From JANRLF01 sp033762815 (GTDB taxonomy: Bacteria; Bacteroidota; Bacteroidia; Chitinophagales; CAIOSU01): 64,000 bases of DNA. The stretch is from positions 124,001 through 188,000 of the forward strand of contig JANRLF010000001.1 in NCBI GenBank assembly GCA_033762815.1, given 5' to 3'. Position numbers and translations under genes: made by a program. Positions 51,332-59,693 of this stretch are shown in pieces; the first letter of the stretch is position 1, and the number at the start of each line of letters is the position of its first letter. A model generated the notes under the pieces. It was not told where the DNA came from. It did not search any database and worked only from the letters and a program-made list of their open reading frames with translations.

Positions 51332-51357
51332 AAAAGCTCTCCGATTGGAGAGCTTTT
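51332..51357. terminator. Hairpin terminator after the coiled-coil membrane protein gene
   Basis: AAAAGCTCTCC (51332-51342) pairs perfectly with GGAGAGCTTTT (51347-51357) around GATT. For the minus-strand gene ending at 51379 the T run falls on the 3' side, as needed for rho-independent termination. Confidence 0.85.
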
Positions 51358-51378
51358 CCTAGAAGATTGTTGGAAGTG

Positions 51379-52329
51379 TTACTTCAGTTCAAACTGGCTT
51401 TTGCCAACCAAAGTACCATTTTGATAGAACTCGGCTTTATAAATGCCTTCAGAGTAAGCTGCACTTTGGCTCCAGAATACACAAATATTCTTTTGCTTTT
51501 GGCTATAATCGAAAGTGGCTTTGGTAGTGTATTTTTGGGTACCGCTGCCATTGGCCATATCAAAAGATCCTGAACCCAACGATTCTACTGAGATGGTTTC
51601 ACCTTTAGGATTCATCAATTTTACATAAAGGGTTTTTTCGCCTGCTTCTGCTACTTCATTTTCAGGCACATCAAAGCAAAACTTCAGTTTCTCAACTTTT
51701 TTGGCTGAAGTGGTTTCTAACTCTTTGCCGCTACCTTTGTACCGCACGCCGCTGATTTTAACGTTTTGCGGCCTTAAGAGGGAGGCGATATCGATTTTTT
51801 GTTGTTGGGCACTGATAACACCTTTCATCTTCTCACCTTCAGCTGTTTTATAGGTCAGGTTACGGTTCAAGGTATCTATTTGCACCTTGGCCAAGCCCAA
51901 CTCATTCTGCAAGGAGTCGATGGTTGCATAAGAAGCAGTCAGTTTACTAGAAGCTTCTTTATACTGCTTCTCCAGTTTTTTACGCTGTGAATCTGACCAT
52001 GATGATTGCTTCAAAGCCTTTTGGGCATTTTGCTTTTCAACTTCAAGTTCGGCAATTTTAGCGCTCAGCACACTGTCAAGAGCAGCATTATCGCCCTTCA
52101 TTTCCTCATATCGCTTGATTTGCGCATCAAGGTCAGCGTTCAATTTTTCGTACTGGCCGCGCAATTCGTCATACTGCTGTTCCTTTACCACCACTTGCTG
52201 GCCGGTGGAATAGCTTTTCCAGATAAAAAATACATTTAACAGTACCAGTAAAGCTATGATGACAATGTACACGGTCTTCTTGCCGCCTCCATTATTCGTG
52301 TTCTCGTTTTTATATTCTACAGTGGACAT
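51379..52329 (-). CDS. Membrane-anchored coiled-coil protein with C-terminal beta domain
   Basis: The 316-residue product has a polar N-terminus (Asn/Gly-rich), one membrane helix (about 20-40, VYIVIIALLVLLNVFFIW), a long coiled coil (about 45-195) with heptad Leu/Ile/Ala, and a compact beta-rich C-terminal domain (about 200-316; KLKFCFDVPENEVAEAGEKTLY, ICVFWSQ, AEFYQNGTLVGKSQFELK). The coiled coil should project into the periplasm. Proteins like this are widespread in Bacteroidota without a fixed function. It has its own terminator and a candidate promoter (TAGTTTTG). Confidence 0.75.
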   Translation of the reverse strand: MSTVEYKNENTNNGGGKKTVYIVIIALLVLLNVFFIWKSYSTGQQVVVKEQQYDELRGQYEKLNADLDAQIKRYEEMKGDNAALDSVLSAKIAELEVEKQNAQKALKQSSWSDSQRKKLEKQYKEASSKLTASYATIDSLQNELGLAKVQIDTLNRNLTYKTAEGEKMKGVISAQQQKIDIASLLRPQNVKISGVRYKGSGKELETTSAKKVEKLKFCFDVPENEVAEAGEKTLYVKLMNPKGETISVESLGSGSFDMANGSGTQKYTTKATFDYSQKQKNICVFWSQSAAYSEGIYKAEFYQNGTLVGKSQFELK

Positions 52330-52377
52330 AGTGAATTTGCTTTTAAAAATGAATAAAAACTTAAAAAACTACTCAAA

Positions 52378-52385
52378 CAAAACTA
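52378..52385 (-). promoter_or_regulatory. Candidate -7 element for the coiled-coil protein gene
   Basis: On the minus strand TAGTTTTG matches TAnnTTTG, 48 bases before the ATG at 52329. A TTG upstream lies about 23 bases away, longer than the usual spacing. Confidence 0.3.
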
Positions 52386-52415
52386 ACAATTTATTTTTCC
52401 TAAATTTACAATAGC

Positions 52416-52997
52416 ATGGAGCTGACACCCGATTATTGGAATCAACGTTACCTAAACGATGAAACCCAGTGGGATATTGGATATGCTTCCCCAGCAATTG
52501 TTAAATTTGTTAACAAGCTTTCCAACAAGCAAGCCAAAATTCTAATACCCGGCGGGGGTAATGGGCATGAGGCTGCTTATCTGCACAAAAACGGCTTCCA
52601 GCAAGTGTTTCTGCTCGATTGGGCAGCCAGCGCACTACATAATTTTCATACTGCAAATCCTCAATTTCCTGTGGAGAACCTTCTACAGGATGATTTTTTC
52701 AAGCACCAAGGAAATTATGACCTAATCATTGAACAAACTTTCTTTTGTGCGCTTAACCCTTCCTTACGAAGTGACTATGCCCAACACATGCACCGCCTGT
52801 TGAATGATGGTGGTTTATTGGTGGGCCTACTGTTCGATGATGCACTGAACACCGACCACCCACCTTTTGGAGGACATTTGGCAGATTATCTCCTTATTTT
52901 TGAGCCATGGTTTAAGGTGCTGAAAATGGAACCTTGCACGGATTCTATTCCCCCTCGTGCTGGGCGTGAACTGTGGATAGAGTTGAAAAAGAAATAA
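52416..52997 (+). CDS. TPMT-family S-adenosylmethionine methyltransferase
   Basis: A 193-residue class I methyltransferase of the thiopurine methyltransferase-like family. The N-terminus YWNQRYLNDETQWDIGYASPAI is the family hallmark, followed by the SAM-binding loop ILIPGGGNGHEAAYL, the acidic strand VFLLDWAASAL and FFKHQGNYDLIIEQTFFCAL (motif IV region). The last strand (PPRAGRELWIELKKK) is also typical. Bacterial members methylate diverse small molecules such as thiols, selenium or halide. It is one base before the exonuclease gene, so the two are co-transcribed. Confidence 0.92.
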   Translation: MELTPDYWNQRYLNDETQWDIGYASPAIVKFVNKLSNKQAKILIPGGGNGHEAAYLHKNGFQQVFLLDWAASALHNFHTANPQFPVENLLQDDFFKHQGNYDLIIEQTFFCALNPSLRSDYAQHMHRLLNDGGLLVGLLFDDALNTDHPPFGGHLADYLLIFEPWFKVLKMEPCTDSIPPRAGRELWIELKKK

Positions 52998-52998
52998 C

Positions 52999-53736
52999 AT
53001 GCTGGAACAAGTACTGCTGGAAAATGCCTTGGTATTCGATATTGAAACGGTGCCGGGGGTAGCTAAATTCAATGAATTAAATGAAGAATTCAGGAAGCTT
53101 TGGGAAATCAAAGCCCTAAAGCAAAATCTCTTTAAAGAAGGGGAAACACTAGAAGAAAATTACCAGAACAATGCCGGTATTTATGCGGAGTTCGGGAAAG
53201 TGGTGTGCATTTCAGTAGGCTTTTTCAAACGCGACAATACCACGGGCAAGCTGAGCTTACGTGTACGTTCTTTTGCCGATAGGGAGGAAAAAATAGTGCT
53301 GCAGCAGTTTTGTGAATTGCTCACCGCCTACTTCAACAATACTAAAATCCATTTTCTATGTGGTCACAACATTAGGGAGTTCGATATTCCCTACCTGTGC
53401 AGGCGGATGTTGATCAATGGTATTGAATTGCCGAAGCTGCTGGATATTGGTGGCTTGAAGCCTTGGGAGGTGTTGCATGTGGATACCATGCAGTGCTGGA
53501 AATTTGGCGATTATAAGGGATATACTTCCCTGCGCTTGTTAGCGGCGGTTTTTGGAATACCTACGCCCAAAGACGATATTGATGGCAGTGATGTGGGCCG
53601 AGTATTTTGGGAAGAAGATAATCTGGATAGGATTAGAGTTTATTGCCAGAAAGACGTGGTGACCACTGCTAGATTGCTTTTGAAATATAAGGGGCAACCA
53701 AATATTGAAGATAATGATGTGGTATTGGCTAGTTAG
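52999..53736 (+). CDS. Predicted 3'-5' exonuclease, PolB-like
   Basis: A 245-residue DEDD-type exonuclease related to the proofreading domain of family B DNA polymerases. ALVFDIETVPG supplies Asp and Glu of motif Exo I, HNIREFDIPYLCRRM is Exo II, and the C-terminal YCQKDVVTTARLLLKYKG holds the Exo III Asp. No polymerase domain follows, so it is a stand-alone nuclease of the DNA_pol_B_exo2 kind found near many Bacteroidota methyltransferase genes. It overlaps the convergent antiporter gene by 8 bases at its end. Its role in repair or RNA processing is unknown. Confidence 0.92.
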   Translation: MLEQVLLENALVFDIETVPGVAKFNELNEEFRKLWEIKALKQNLFKEGETLEENYQNNAGIYAEFGKVVCISVGFFKRDNTTGKLSLRVRSFADREEKIVLQQFCELLTAYFNNTKIHFLCGHNIREFDIPYLCRRMLINGIELPKLLDIGGLKPWEVLHVDTMQCWKFGDYKGYTSLRLLAAVFGIPTPKDDIDGSDVGRVFWEEDNLDRIRVYCQKDVVTTARLLLKYKGQPNIEDNDVVLAS

Positions 53737-55909
53737 TACGGCGCTCTCCTTTTTTCAAGATGAGGGCTGAAGGAGCGTTATCCGTCCATATACTTCGGCT
53801 CGCGATTACTTGGTGCCAATAGCCAATACTTACCAGCAGCAAATCGAATTGTTCCAAAAACTGTTTATCAAATACCTTATGGTGGCTAATCCTTACCCTT
53901 TCGCCCATCTCATCCAACTGAAACATTAAAGGCTGCTTGGCTTGTAAGTCATTCAAGTCGAGTACGGTAAGAAGGGTGGAAGTAGTGTTCACCATCATGT
54001 GCTTGGCATGCTCCAAAAGAAAATGGTCGTTGCTATCGGCCACTATCAGCAACATGTTATCCATTTTGTTCAAACCGCGTTCTGAAAATACAGCCACGTC
54101 GCAGTGGGCATGGTCAATAATGGAGCGGATTTTTCCTCCCAGAATATTCTCGTTGAAAACTGATTGTGCGGCCCCTACTAGCAATAGGTCGAAATGTTCT
54201 TTGTTGGCTTTGTTCACAATCTCCTGCCCCACTTGGTCGGAAGCTTTATAATAAGTCTGTAAGGGAATACTTAATTCCCTAGCAGTTTCAGATACATCCT
54301 TGAACGCCTCTTGTTCGTACTGTAATGCCTCTTGTGCAGTAATATCGGAACTAGGGGTAATGTGCATAGCCGTGTAACGAATCACTTGGTTTTGTTGAAA
54401 ACTAAGTAACCTTGCCAACCGTAAAAGGGAGCTGCCCATGGAAAAGCGGCCAAATGACATGAGTATGCTCTTATCGTACTTTCGGAGGGCATCTACCTCA
54501 TCCTTTTCCTTTCCGAACAGCCAATCGATTAGCTGCAAGGCGGGGCCTGTCATGAAAGTAGTGGCCAATGCCATAAGCACCATAATAACGAACAATTGGG
54601 GGCTCAATACGCCTAGGTCGTAGCCAATGTTCAATACTATTATTTCCATCAGCCCTCGGGTGTTCATTAAGGTACCCAGTGCTAGGGCATGCCGCCATTT
54701 TTGACCGAACAGCCGAGCCACCAATGCCGTTCCAATTAATTTGCCTGCTACAGCTACTGCCACCACCAGCGCACATATCCACCATAACTGGGCTTCGTTC
54801 AGCAGGCCTATTTGAATACGCAGCCCCGTAAACACAAAGAACAGTGGAAGTAAGAAAACCAAGCTGATATCTTCTATTTTTTCGGCCAATATCTTTTTGA
54901 ACTGGCCCCTGTTGGGCATGATAACGCCCGCCAAAAAAGCCCCAAACAGCGCATGTATACCTATGGTTTCCGCTACAAAGGAAGATACCAATAGAATAAG
55001 CAGTATAATGGCAATAATGCCCCTGCTCAAGTTTTCTTTGGAGCTATAGATGGTGCCGGCCCTGTTTAAAATAGGATGTACCACGAATAACATAAAAACG
55101 ACGAATATAGCTGCCAACAGAATGGTAATGCCAGATGTAACAATGCTGCCCGCTTGAACAATAGCAATCACTACAGCAAGTATGCACCATGCGGTAATAT
55201 CGCCTATTGCTGCGGTGGTAAGTGCCATGGAGCCAAGTGCAGTTTTTGATAAACCCCTTTCTTGAACAATACGTGCCAGCACAGGAAAAGCGGTAATACT
55301 TAAGGAAACGCCAATAAAAAGCGCAAAGGCAGGAAAGCCCAACTCCATATTGCCAAACTCTGGATAGAGCGTGGCCGATAATGCGATGCCCATTAGAAAA
55401 GGAAATACAATACTGGCGTGGCTAATAATAATAGCTTCTTTGGCATTACTGCGCAAAAAATCGATATCAAGCTCCATCCCGATTACGAACATAAACAGCA
55501 CTAGGCCAACTTGACTCAATATTTGCAGGTTGGGCAGGGAAAATGGCGGGAAAAGAAAAGCAGAGGCTTCGGGCATTAACCAGCCCAACAAGGAAGGCCC
55601 AAGCACTATGCCTGCCAGTATTTCGGCGATTACGGTAGGCTGGTGGATTTTTTTGAAAATAAAGCCAAAAACTCTTGATACAAAAATGATGGCGATTATT
55701 TGAAGCAGGGTAATGCCCAAGGAATGTGTGGCATTCTTTAACATTTGTTGCTGAAAATTGCTCCAGCTATCCACGGCACCAGTTGGTGGTTCATTGGCTC
55801 CAGAGCTCCCCGTTGCTGATGGTAAATGGGTTTGCAGAAGAAAGTAACCAGCAATAAAAAAGCAAGCGACCATCACGCTGTAAAACATCCATGGATTGCG
55901 CTTGAACAT
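53729..55909 (-). CDS. CPA2-type cation/proton antiporter with C-terminal stress-protein domain
   Basis: A 726-residue inner-membrane protein. An N-terminal helix plus about 12 transmembrane helices (to about residue 465) carry CPA2 motifs: ILAGIVLGPSLLGWL, MFVIGMELDIDFL, SLSITAFPVLARIVQE and ALTTAAIGDITAW (the proton-binding Asp), and IHALFGAFLAGVIMP. The C-terminal 250 residues look like one or two universal-stress-protein domains (FDLLLVGAAQSV, NMLLIVADSNDHFLLEHAK). Such KefB/NhaS3-like proteins exchange Na+ or K+ for H+. The stress-protein tail could sense nucleotide; that is inference. Its ATG is divergent from the GMC gene. Confidence 0.92.
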   Translation of the reverse strand: MFKRNPWMFYSVMVACFFIAGYFLLQTHLPSATGSSGANEPPTGAVDSWSNFQQQMLKNATHSLGITLLQIIAIIFVSRVFGFIFKKIHQPTVIAEILAGIVLGPSLLGWLMPEASAFLFPPFSLPNLQILSQVGLVLFMFVIGMELDIDFLRSNAKEAIIISHASIVFPFLMGIALSATLYPEFGNMELGFPAFALFIGVSLSITAFPVLARIVQERGLSKTALGSMALTTAAIGDITAWCILAVVIAIVQAGSIVTSGITILLAAIFVVFMLFVVHPILNRAGTIYSSKENLSRGIIAIILLILLVSSFVAETIGIHALFGAFLAGVIMPNRGQFKKILAEKIEDISLVFLLPLFFVFTGLRIQIGLLNEAQLWWICALVVAVAVAGKLIGTALVARLFGQKWRHALALGTLMNTRGLMEIIVLNIGYDLGVLSPQLFVIMVLMALATTFMTGPALQLIDWLFGKEKDEVDALRKYDKSILMSFGRFSMGSSLLRLARLLSFQQNQVIRYTAMHITPSSDITAQEALQYEQEAFKDVSETARELSIPLQTYYKASDQVGQEIVNKANKEHFDLLLVGAAQSVFNENILGGKIRSIIDHAHCDVAVFSERGLNKMDNMLLIVADSNDHFLLEHAKHMMVNTTSTLLTVLDLNDLQAKQPLMFQLDEMGERVRISHHKVFDKQFLEQFDLLLVSIGYWHQVIASRSIWTDNAPSALILKKGERRTN

Positions 55910-55999
55910 GTGGGCAAAATTATGGGTTTTAAATGGAGTTCTTTAGAAGGCCCTGGCCTCCAATCAATTTAATTTTTTCTAAATTTAGCTGCACTAAGT

Positions 56000-57643
56000 A
56001 TGGACAACTCAGCCCAGGAGAAAGTTTACGATTACATAGTCATTGGCTCCGGTTTTGGTGGCAGCGTAAGTGCCATGCGCCTTTCGGAAAAAGGTTATAA
56101 GGTACTGGTGATAGAAAAGGGCAAACGCTGGAAAAAGGAAGATTTTCCCAAAACGAATTGGAACCTTAGGAAGTATCTGTGGCTGCCTGCCTTAAGATGG
56201 TTTGGCTTTCAGAAACTCACCTTTTTCAAAGAGGTGTTTGTTATTAGCGGGGTAGGGGTAGGAGGCGGCTCATTGGTTTACGCCAATACGCACATGATGC
56301 CAAAGGAAAGCTTCTATACCAATAAAATATGGTCGCACTTCAAAGATTGGAAAACTACCTTGGCACCTTATTTTGACCGGGCAAAATTCATGTTGGGCAC
56401 CAGTAATTATGCGCCCGAACATGAAGAAGACCAAGTGCTGAGGGAGGTGGCCAATGACATGGGCAGGGGCGATTCCTTTAAGCCGGTAGACGGGGTAGGC
56501 GTTTATCTGGGAAACCCCCATGTGGAGAAGGACCCCTTTTTCAAAGGCTTGGGCCCTTTACGAAAGGGTTGCACGCATTGTGCGGGTTGTATGGTGGGCT
56601 GTAGGCATGGTGCCAAAAACACCCTTGACAAAAACTATTTGTGGTTTGCCGAAAACCTTTTTGGCGCCGACCTCTTGGCGGAAACCTTAGTGGAGCGCAT
56701 TGAATATGTACATGATGAGTATCTCATCCATACGGTGAGTGCTACCAACATACTGAACAAGCAGAAGAGCGTATGGAAAACAAAGGGCTTAGTGGTAAGT
56801 GGCGGCGTATTGGGCACGATGGACTTATTGCTAAAGCAAAAATACGTGTATGGTACCTTGCCTCACCTTTCGGAGCAATTGGGCAACAATATTTTGACTA
56901 ATTCGGAAATGTTGAGTGGCGTTATGGCCGCTGATAGAAAACTGAACAATGGGCTGGCCATTTCCAGGGTGTTCTCACCTGATGAGCATACCAATATTGA
57001 GGTGGTGAAGTTTCCTGATGGGAGCGGTGCCATGACCCGATTGGGCGTAATGGCGGCAGGCAATGGTTCGCCCGCCTTGCGCACAGCCAAAATGTTTGGC
57101 AATATCATTAAGCACCCCATTCAGTTCATGCGCAGTCTGTTCTCATTCAATCCTGCTAGGACCGGAGTGATTTTCCTGATTATGCAGACTTTGGAAAACG
57201 CCATGCAGATGAAGGTAAAAAAGGGATGGTTCGGTGCCAGTTTATCCATGGTAAACAATAGTGGTCAACGAGTACCCACCTACATTCCCATAGGCCAGGA
57301 AGCCCTGTACCGCTACGCCGAAAAAGTAAACGGCGTGCCGATGAATGCCTTTAGCGAAGTGGTGTTCAACTTGGCCAGTACTGCCCATATATTGGGAGGC
57401 TGCGTAATGGGAGCTACCGCAAAGGAGGGCGTAGTGGACGAGTTTTTTAGGGTACACGGTTATCCCAATATGTATATATTGGATGGCTCCATTATGCCCT
57501 GTAACCTAGGGGTGAACCCATCGTTGACCATAACGGCATTGAGCGAATATACTATGGACCACATACCGGCGAAACCGGGTACTGACGTGATGAGTCTACA
57601 AAAGCGCATGGAACAGATATCAGCCGATAGTCTAGTTCAGTAG
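56000..57643 (+). CDS. GMC-family oxidoreductase (cholesterol-oxidase-like)
   Basis: The 547-residue protein has the FAD-binding YIVIGSGFGGSVSAMRLSE loop, an IEKGKRW acidic end of the second strand, and the C-terminal GMC pattern LNPSLTITALSEYTMDHI with ILGGCVMGA, which places the flavin and active-site His region. A CTHCAGCMVGCRHGAKN cysteine cluster (about residues 190-206) is notable; related GMC proteins carry similar clusters and it may bind metal or Fe-S. Family members oxidise alcohols such as sterols, sugars and choline; the substrate is not evident. No signal peptide. It is convergent with a DUF1360-like gene and overlaps it by 7 bases. Confidence 0.9.
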   Translation: MDNSAQEKVYDYIVIGSGFGGSVSAMRLSEKGYKVLVIEKGKRWKKEDFPKTNWNLRKYLWLPALRWFGFQKLTFFKEVFVISGVGVGGGSLVYANTHMMPKESFYTNKIWSHFKDWKTTLAPYFDRAKFMLGTSNYAPEHEEDQVLREVANDMGRGDSFKPVDGVGVYLGNPHVEKDPFFKGLGPLRKGCTHCAGCMVGCRHGAKNTLDKNYLWFAENLFGADLLAETLVERIEYVHDEYLIHTVSATNILNKQKSVWKTKGLVVSGGVLGTMDLLLKQKYVYGTLPHLSEQLGNNILTNSEMLSGVMAADRKLNNGLAISRVFSPDEHTNIEVVKFPDGSGAMTRLGVMAAGNGSPALRTAKMFGNIIKHPIQFMRSLFSFNPARTGVIFLIMQTLENAMQMKVKKGWFGASLSMVNNSGQRVPTYIPIGQEALYRYAEKVNGVPMNAFSEVVFNLASTAHILGGCVMGATAKEGVVDEFFRVHGYPNMYILDGSIMPCNLGVNPSLTITALSEYTMDHIPAKPGTDVMSLQKRMEQISADSLVQ

Positions 57644-58008
57644 TCCTTTCTTGGTGCTTCGCGCATGCGTGCGTTCTGTTTTTTCAGTATGCCATATATT
57701 TTTCCCACCACGGCTACCATAAAGATGGCAAAGGAGGTGAACAATACATGCCTTAGTACATGATAGTCGCCCCAATTGTTGTAAAGAAAAGTCCAAAAGG
57801 CGATTTGGCCTGTAAAGCACAAGGGGCAATACCCGATAGGGTCTGCCAGTTTAGGGATTTTGCTCCGCAGTTTGATAATCCAGCGTCCGTACCAGTCGAA
57901 AATGTGCCCGGGTTGTGTAAGGATTCGGGTAAAGATAAATCCGGCTATGGCAATTTCCGTAGCGAGCAGCAGTTCCGCCCCGGTGACAAATCCAGTTCGC
58001 TCTATCAT
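57637..58008 (-). CDS. DUF1360-like small membrane protein
   Basis: A 123-residue protein with two or three hydrophobic segments (about 11-31, 62-78, 87-108). It has a C-P-L-C-F-T-G-Q motif (residues 61-68), the cysteine pair and Thr/Gly stretch of DUF1360-type proteins. Its ATG overlaps the stop of the ATP-grasp gene in an ATGA arrangement, so it is translated together with that ligase. Its role is unknown; a membrane anchor or thiol-based sensor would be a guess. Confidence 0.75.
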   Translation of the reverse strand: MIERTGFVTGAELLLATEIAIAGFIFTRILTQPGHIFDWYGRWIIKLRSKIPKLADPIGYCPLCFTGQIAFWTFLYNNWGDYHVLRHVLFTSFAIFMVAVVGKIYGILKKQNARMREAPRKDY

Positions 58009-58913
58009 GCCCTTATTTTTAAAGGTTCAATTGCGGTTAGGCGGCCCTTGTTCTCGATATAATCAAATATGGCCCCTGCAATGTTTTCCCCAGTTACCAG
58101 TTCAATAGATCTTAGGCTTGGCGATGAGTTGATTTGGTTAATCAGTGGCCCCCTGAACGAACGGAGCATGTTGATGCTGGCAACATTTAACTTCAAGGCG
58201 GCTGCCGCCCTCACGGCCGCATCCTCTTCCTCTTTACTGAGCGCTACCTTTTTTGAAAGGACTTTTTTGATAAAATGCGCCTTACCGTACGATACCTTTC
58301 CCTGCCGTTGGATGGAGCCCACCACCTTACCGCTCACCACAAATACAATCAGCTCTTCACCGGCGGCCTCGTTCACGTATTCCTGTACAATCATTCTTGC
58401 CCTCAAGTCATTGAATGCTTCAATCACCGATGCCGCAGACTTGGCACTTTCCGCCAACACCCCTTCCACTTTCAGGTTATCCGACAATAGCTTAATGATT
58501 ACTGGCGGCCCACCAACGGCATCCATCATACCTTGTATATCATTGGAGTAGTTGGTAAACACCGTGCGGGGCATGTCAAGGCCCGCCTTGGTCAAAGCTT
58601 GTATGCAGGCCAAATGGTCTCTGGTGCGGATGAGCGATACCGAGGAAAGGGTGGTAAGTGTCTTCATTACTTCAAACTGCCTGATAACCGCCGAGGAGAA
58701 AAAGGTGGCAGAAGTACCTATTCTGGGTATAATGGCATCCAGCTTAGGCAGCCGTTTTCCCTGGTAATAAATGAAAGGTTTTTTTTGTTCGATGACCAGA
58801 TTGCAACAAGCAGGATTGACTACCCTTATCTGATGCCCCCTTTGTTCGCCTTCCTTCACCAATCGGCTGGTGGAGTAAGCCTTTGGCTCACACGACAATA
58901 CTGCAATTTTCAT
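58005..58913 (-). CDS. RimK-type ATP-grasp ligase
   Basis: A 302-residue ATP-grasp protein of the RimK family (alpha-L-glutamate ligase type). KIAVLSCEPKAYSTSRLVKEGE begins the pre-ATP domain; PVIIKLLSDNLKVEGV contains the conserved Lys, MIVQEYVNEAAGEELIVFVVSG is the adenine region, and INSSPSLRSIELVTG gives the N-x-S/N-P metal-binding motif near the end. Members add Glu to proteins such as S6 or build small peptides. I chose the ATG at 58913 because it precedes KIAVLS directly; a TTG at 58979 adds 22 non-conserved residues. It overlaps the DUF1360-like gene by 4 bases. Confidence 0.93.
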   Translation of the reverse strand: MKIAVLSCEPKAYSTSRLVKEGEQRGHQIRVVNPACCNLVIEQKKPFIYYQGKRLPKLDAIIPRIGTSATFFSSAVIRQFEVMKTLTTLSSVSLIRTRDHLACIQALTKAGLDMPRTVFTNYSNDIQGMMDAVGGPPVIIKLLSDNLKVEGVLAESAKSAASVIEAFNDLRARMIVQEYVNEAAGEELIVFVVSGKVVGSIQRQGKVSYGKAHFIKKVLSKKVALSKEEEDAAVRAAAALKLNVASINMLRSFRGPLINQINSSPSLRSIELVTGENIAGAIFDYIENKGRLTAIEPLKIRA

Positions 58914-59057
58914 GATTTTCTTTGCTAAAGAATTGATGGTGTTATCAATCCTTAAAGACGCAAGCAATTTTGCTGCCAATTCTGAAGGTACCTTGGCAAT
59001 TAGTTGTTACCTTATTGTGTTATCATTGCTGACCGGTCAACATAACTTTTTAGGCTT

Positions 59058-59693
59058 TTGGCAGAAAGGGAAACATATCACCTACTGGATACAAAGGATG
59101 GGCTATCCGTCCTCTACAGTCGTTATGGCCGCAAATTGTATAGCTATGGCATCGTCCACTGGCAGTTGAGTGAAGACGAGAGCTGGGACTTGGTGTACAA
59201 AACCCTTTATAAAATTCTGGAAACGTACGGCAAGTACCAATTTGAAAGCGAAAAGAAATTCGGCTCATTCACTTTCAAAATATTTGTCAACTACCTGCGC
59301 AACCATTACCGGGATCAAAAGCGGGTGGCAGAACAGTTGAGCTTCGTCAATTTCCACGAGAGCGAATTTGAATCAGGCGAGCAAGGACGACTGGCCAATT
59401 CTGATAAAGAGGTAAAGCAAAAAATAGCCAAGGAAAGCTTGAAAGAAGAAATGGCCGAAACATCGGAGAACCCTGCATTGGCAGCACTGAAAGAAGAGTT
59501 GGACAAGCTGCAGGACTGGGAGCGTATCTTGCTACTGTTGCGCAGCCAGGACATGCCGTACAGCGAAATTTCAAAACATATAGAAAAGCCCGAGGGACAA
59601 TTGAAGGTGTATTACCAAAGGCTGAAGGAAAAGATAATGAAGCGCCTAAGCGGAAAAATGGTGCTAAAACCTAACCTGAATGGAACAACCTGA
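59058..59693 (+). CDS. ECF-type sigma factor
   Basis: The 211-residue protein has sigma-70 regions 2 and 4. Region 2 spans about 20-75 (LYSRYGRKLYSYG, SWDLVYKTLYKILETY, FGSFTFKIFVNYLRNHYRDQKR), region 4 about 145-200 (LQDWERILLLLRSQDMPYSEISKHIEKPEGQLKVYYQRLKEKI). A long polar linker joins them, as in many Bacteroidota ECF factors. The start is TTG at 59058: an in-frame stop lies 13 bases upstream and no ATG is available. Its end overlaps the next gene by 14 bases; that neighbour has a single membrane helix and is likely its anti-sigma partner, so activity is probably controlled by an envelope signal. Confidence 0.88.
   Translation: MAERETYHLLDTKDGLSVLYSRYGRKLYSYGIVHWQLSEDESWDLVYKTLYKILETYGKYQFESEKKFGSFTFKIFVNYLRNHYRDQKRVAEQLSFVNFHESEFESGEQGRLANSDKEVKQKIAKESLKEEMAETSENPALAALKEELDKLQDWERILLLLRSQDMPYSEISKHIEKPEGQLKVYYQRLKEKIMKRLSGKMVLKPNLNGTT

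Noticed and set aside
58914..58979. TTG start extending the ATP-grasp ligase by 22 residues
   Set aside because: The extension is not like the family; the ATG at 58913 directly precedes the conserved first strand.
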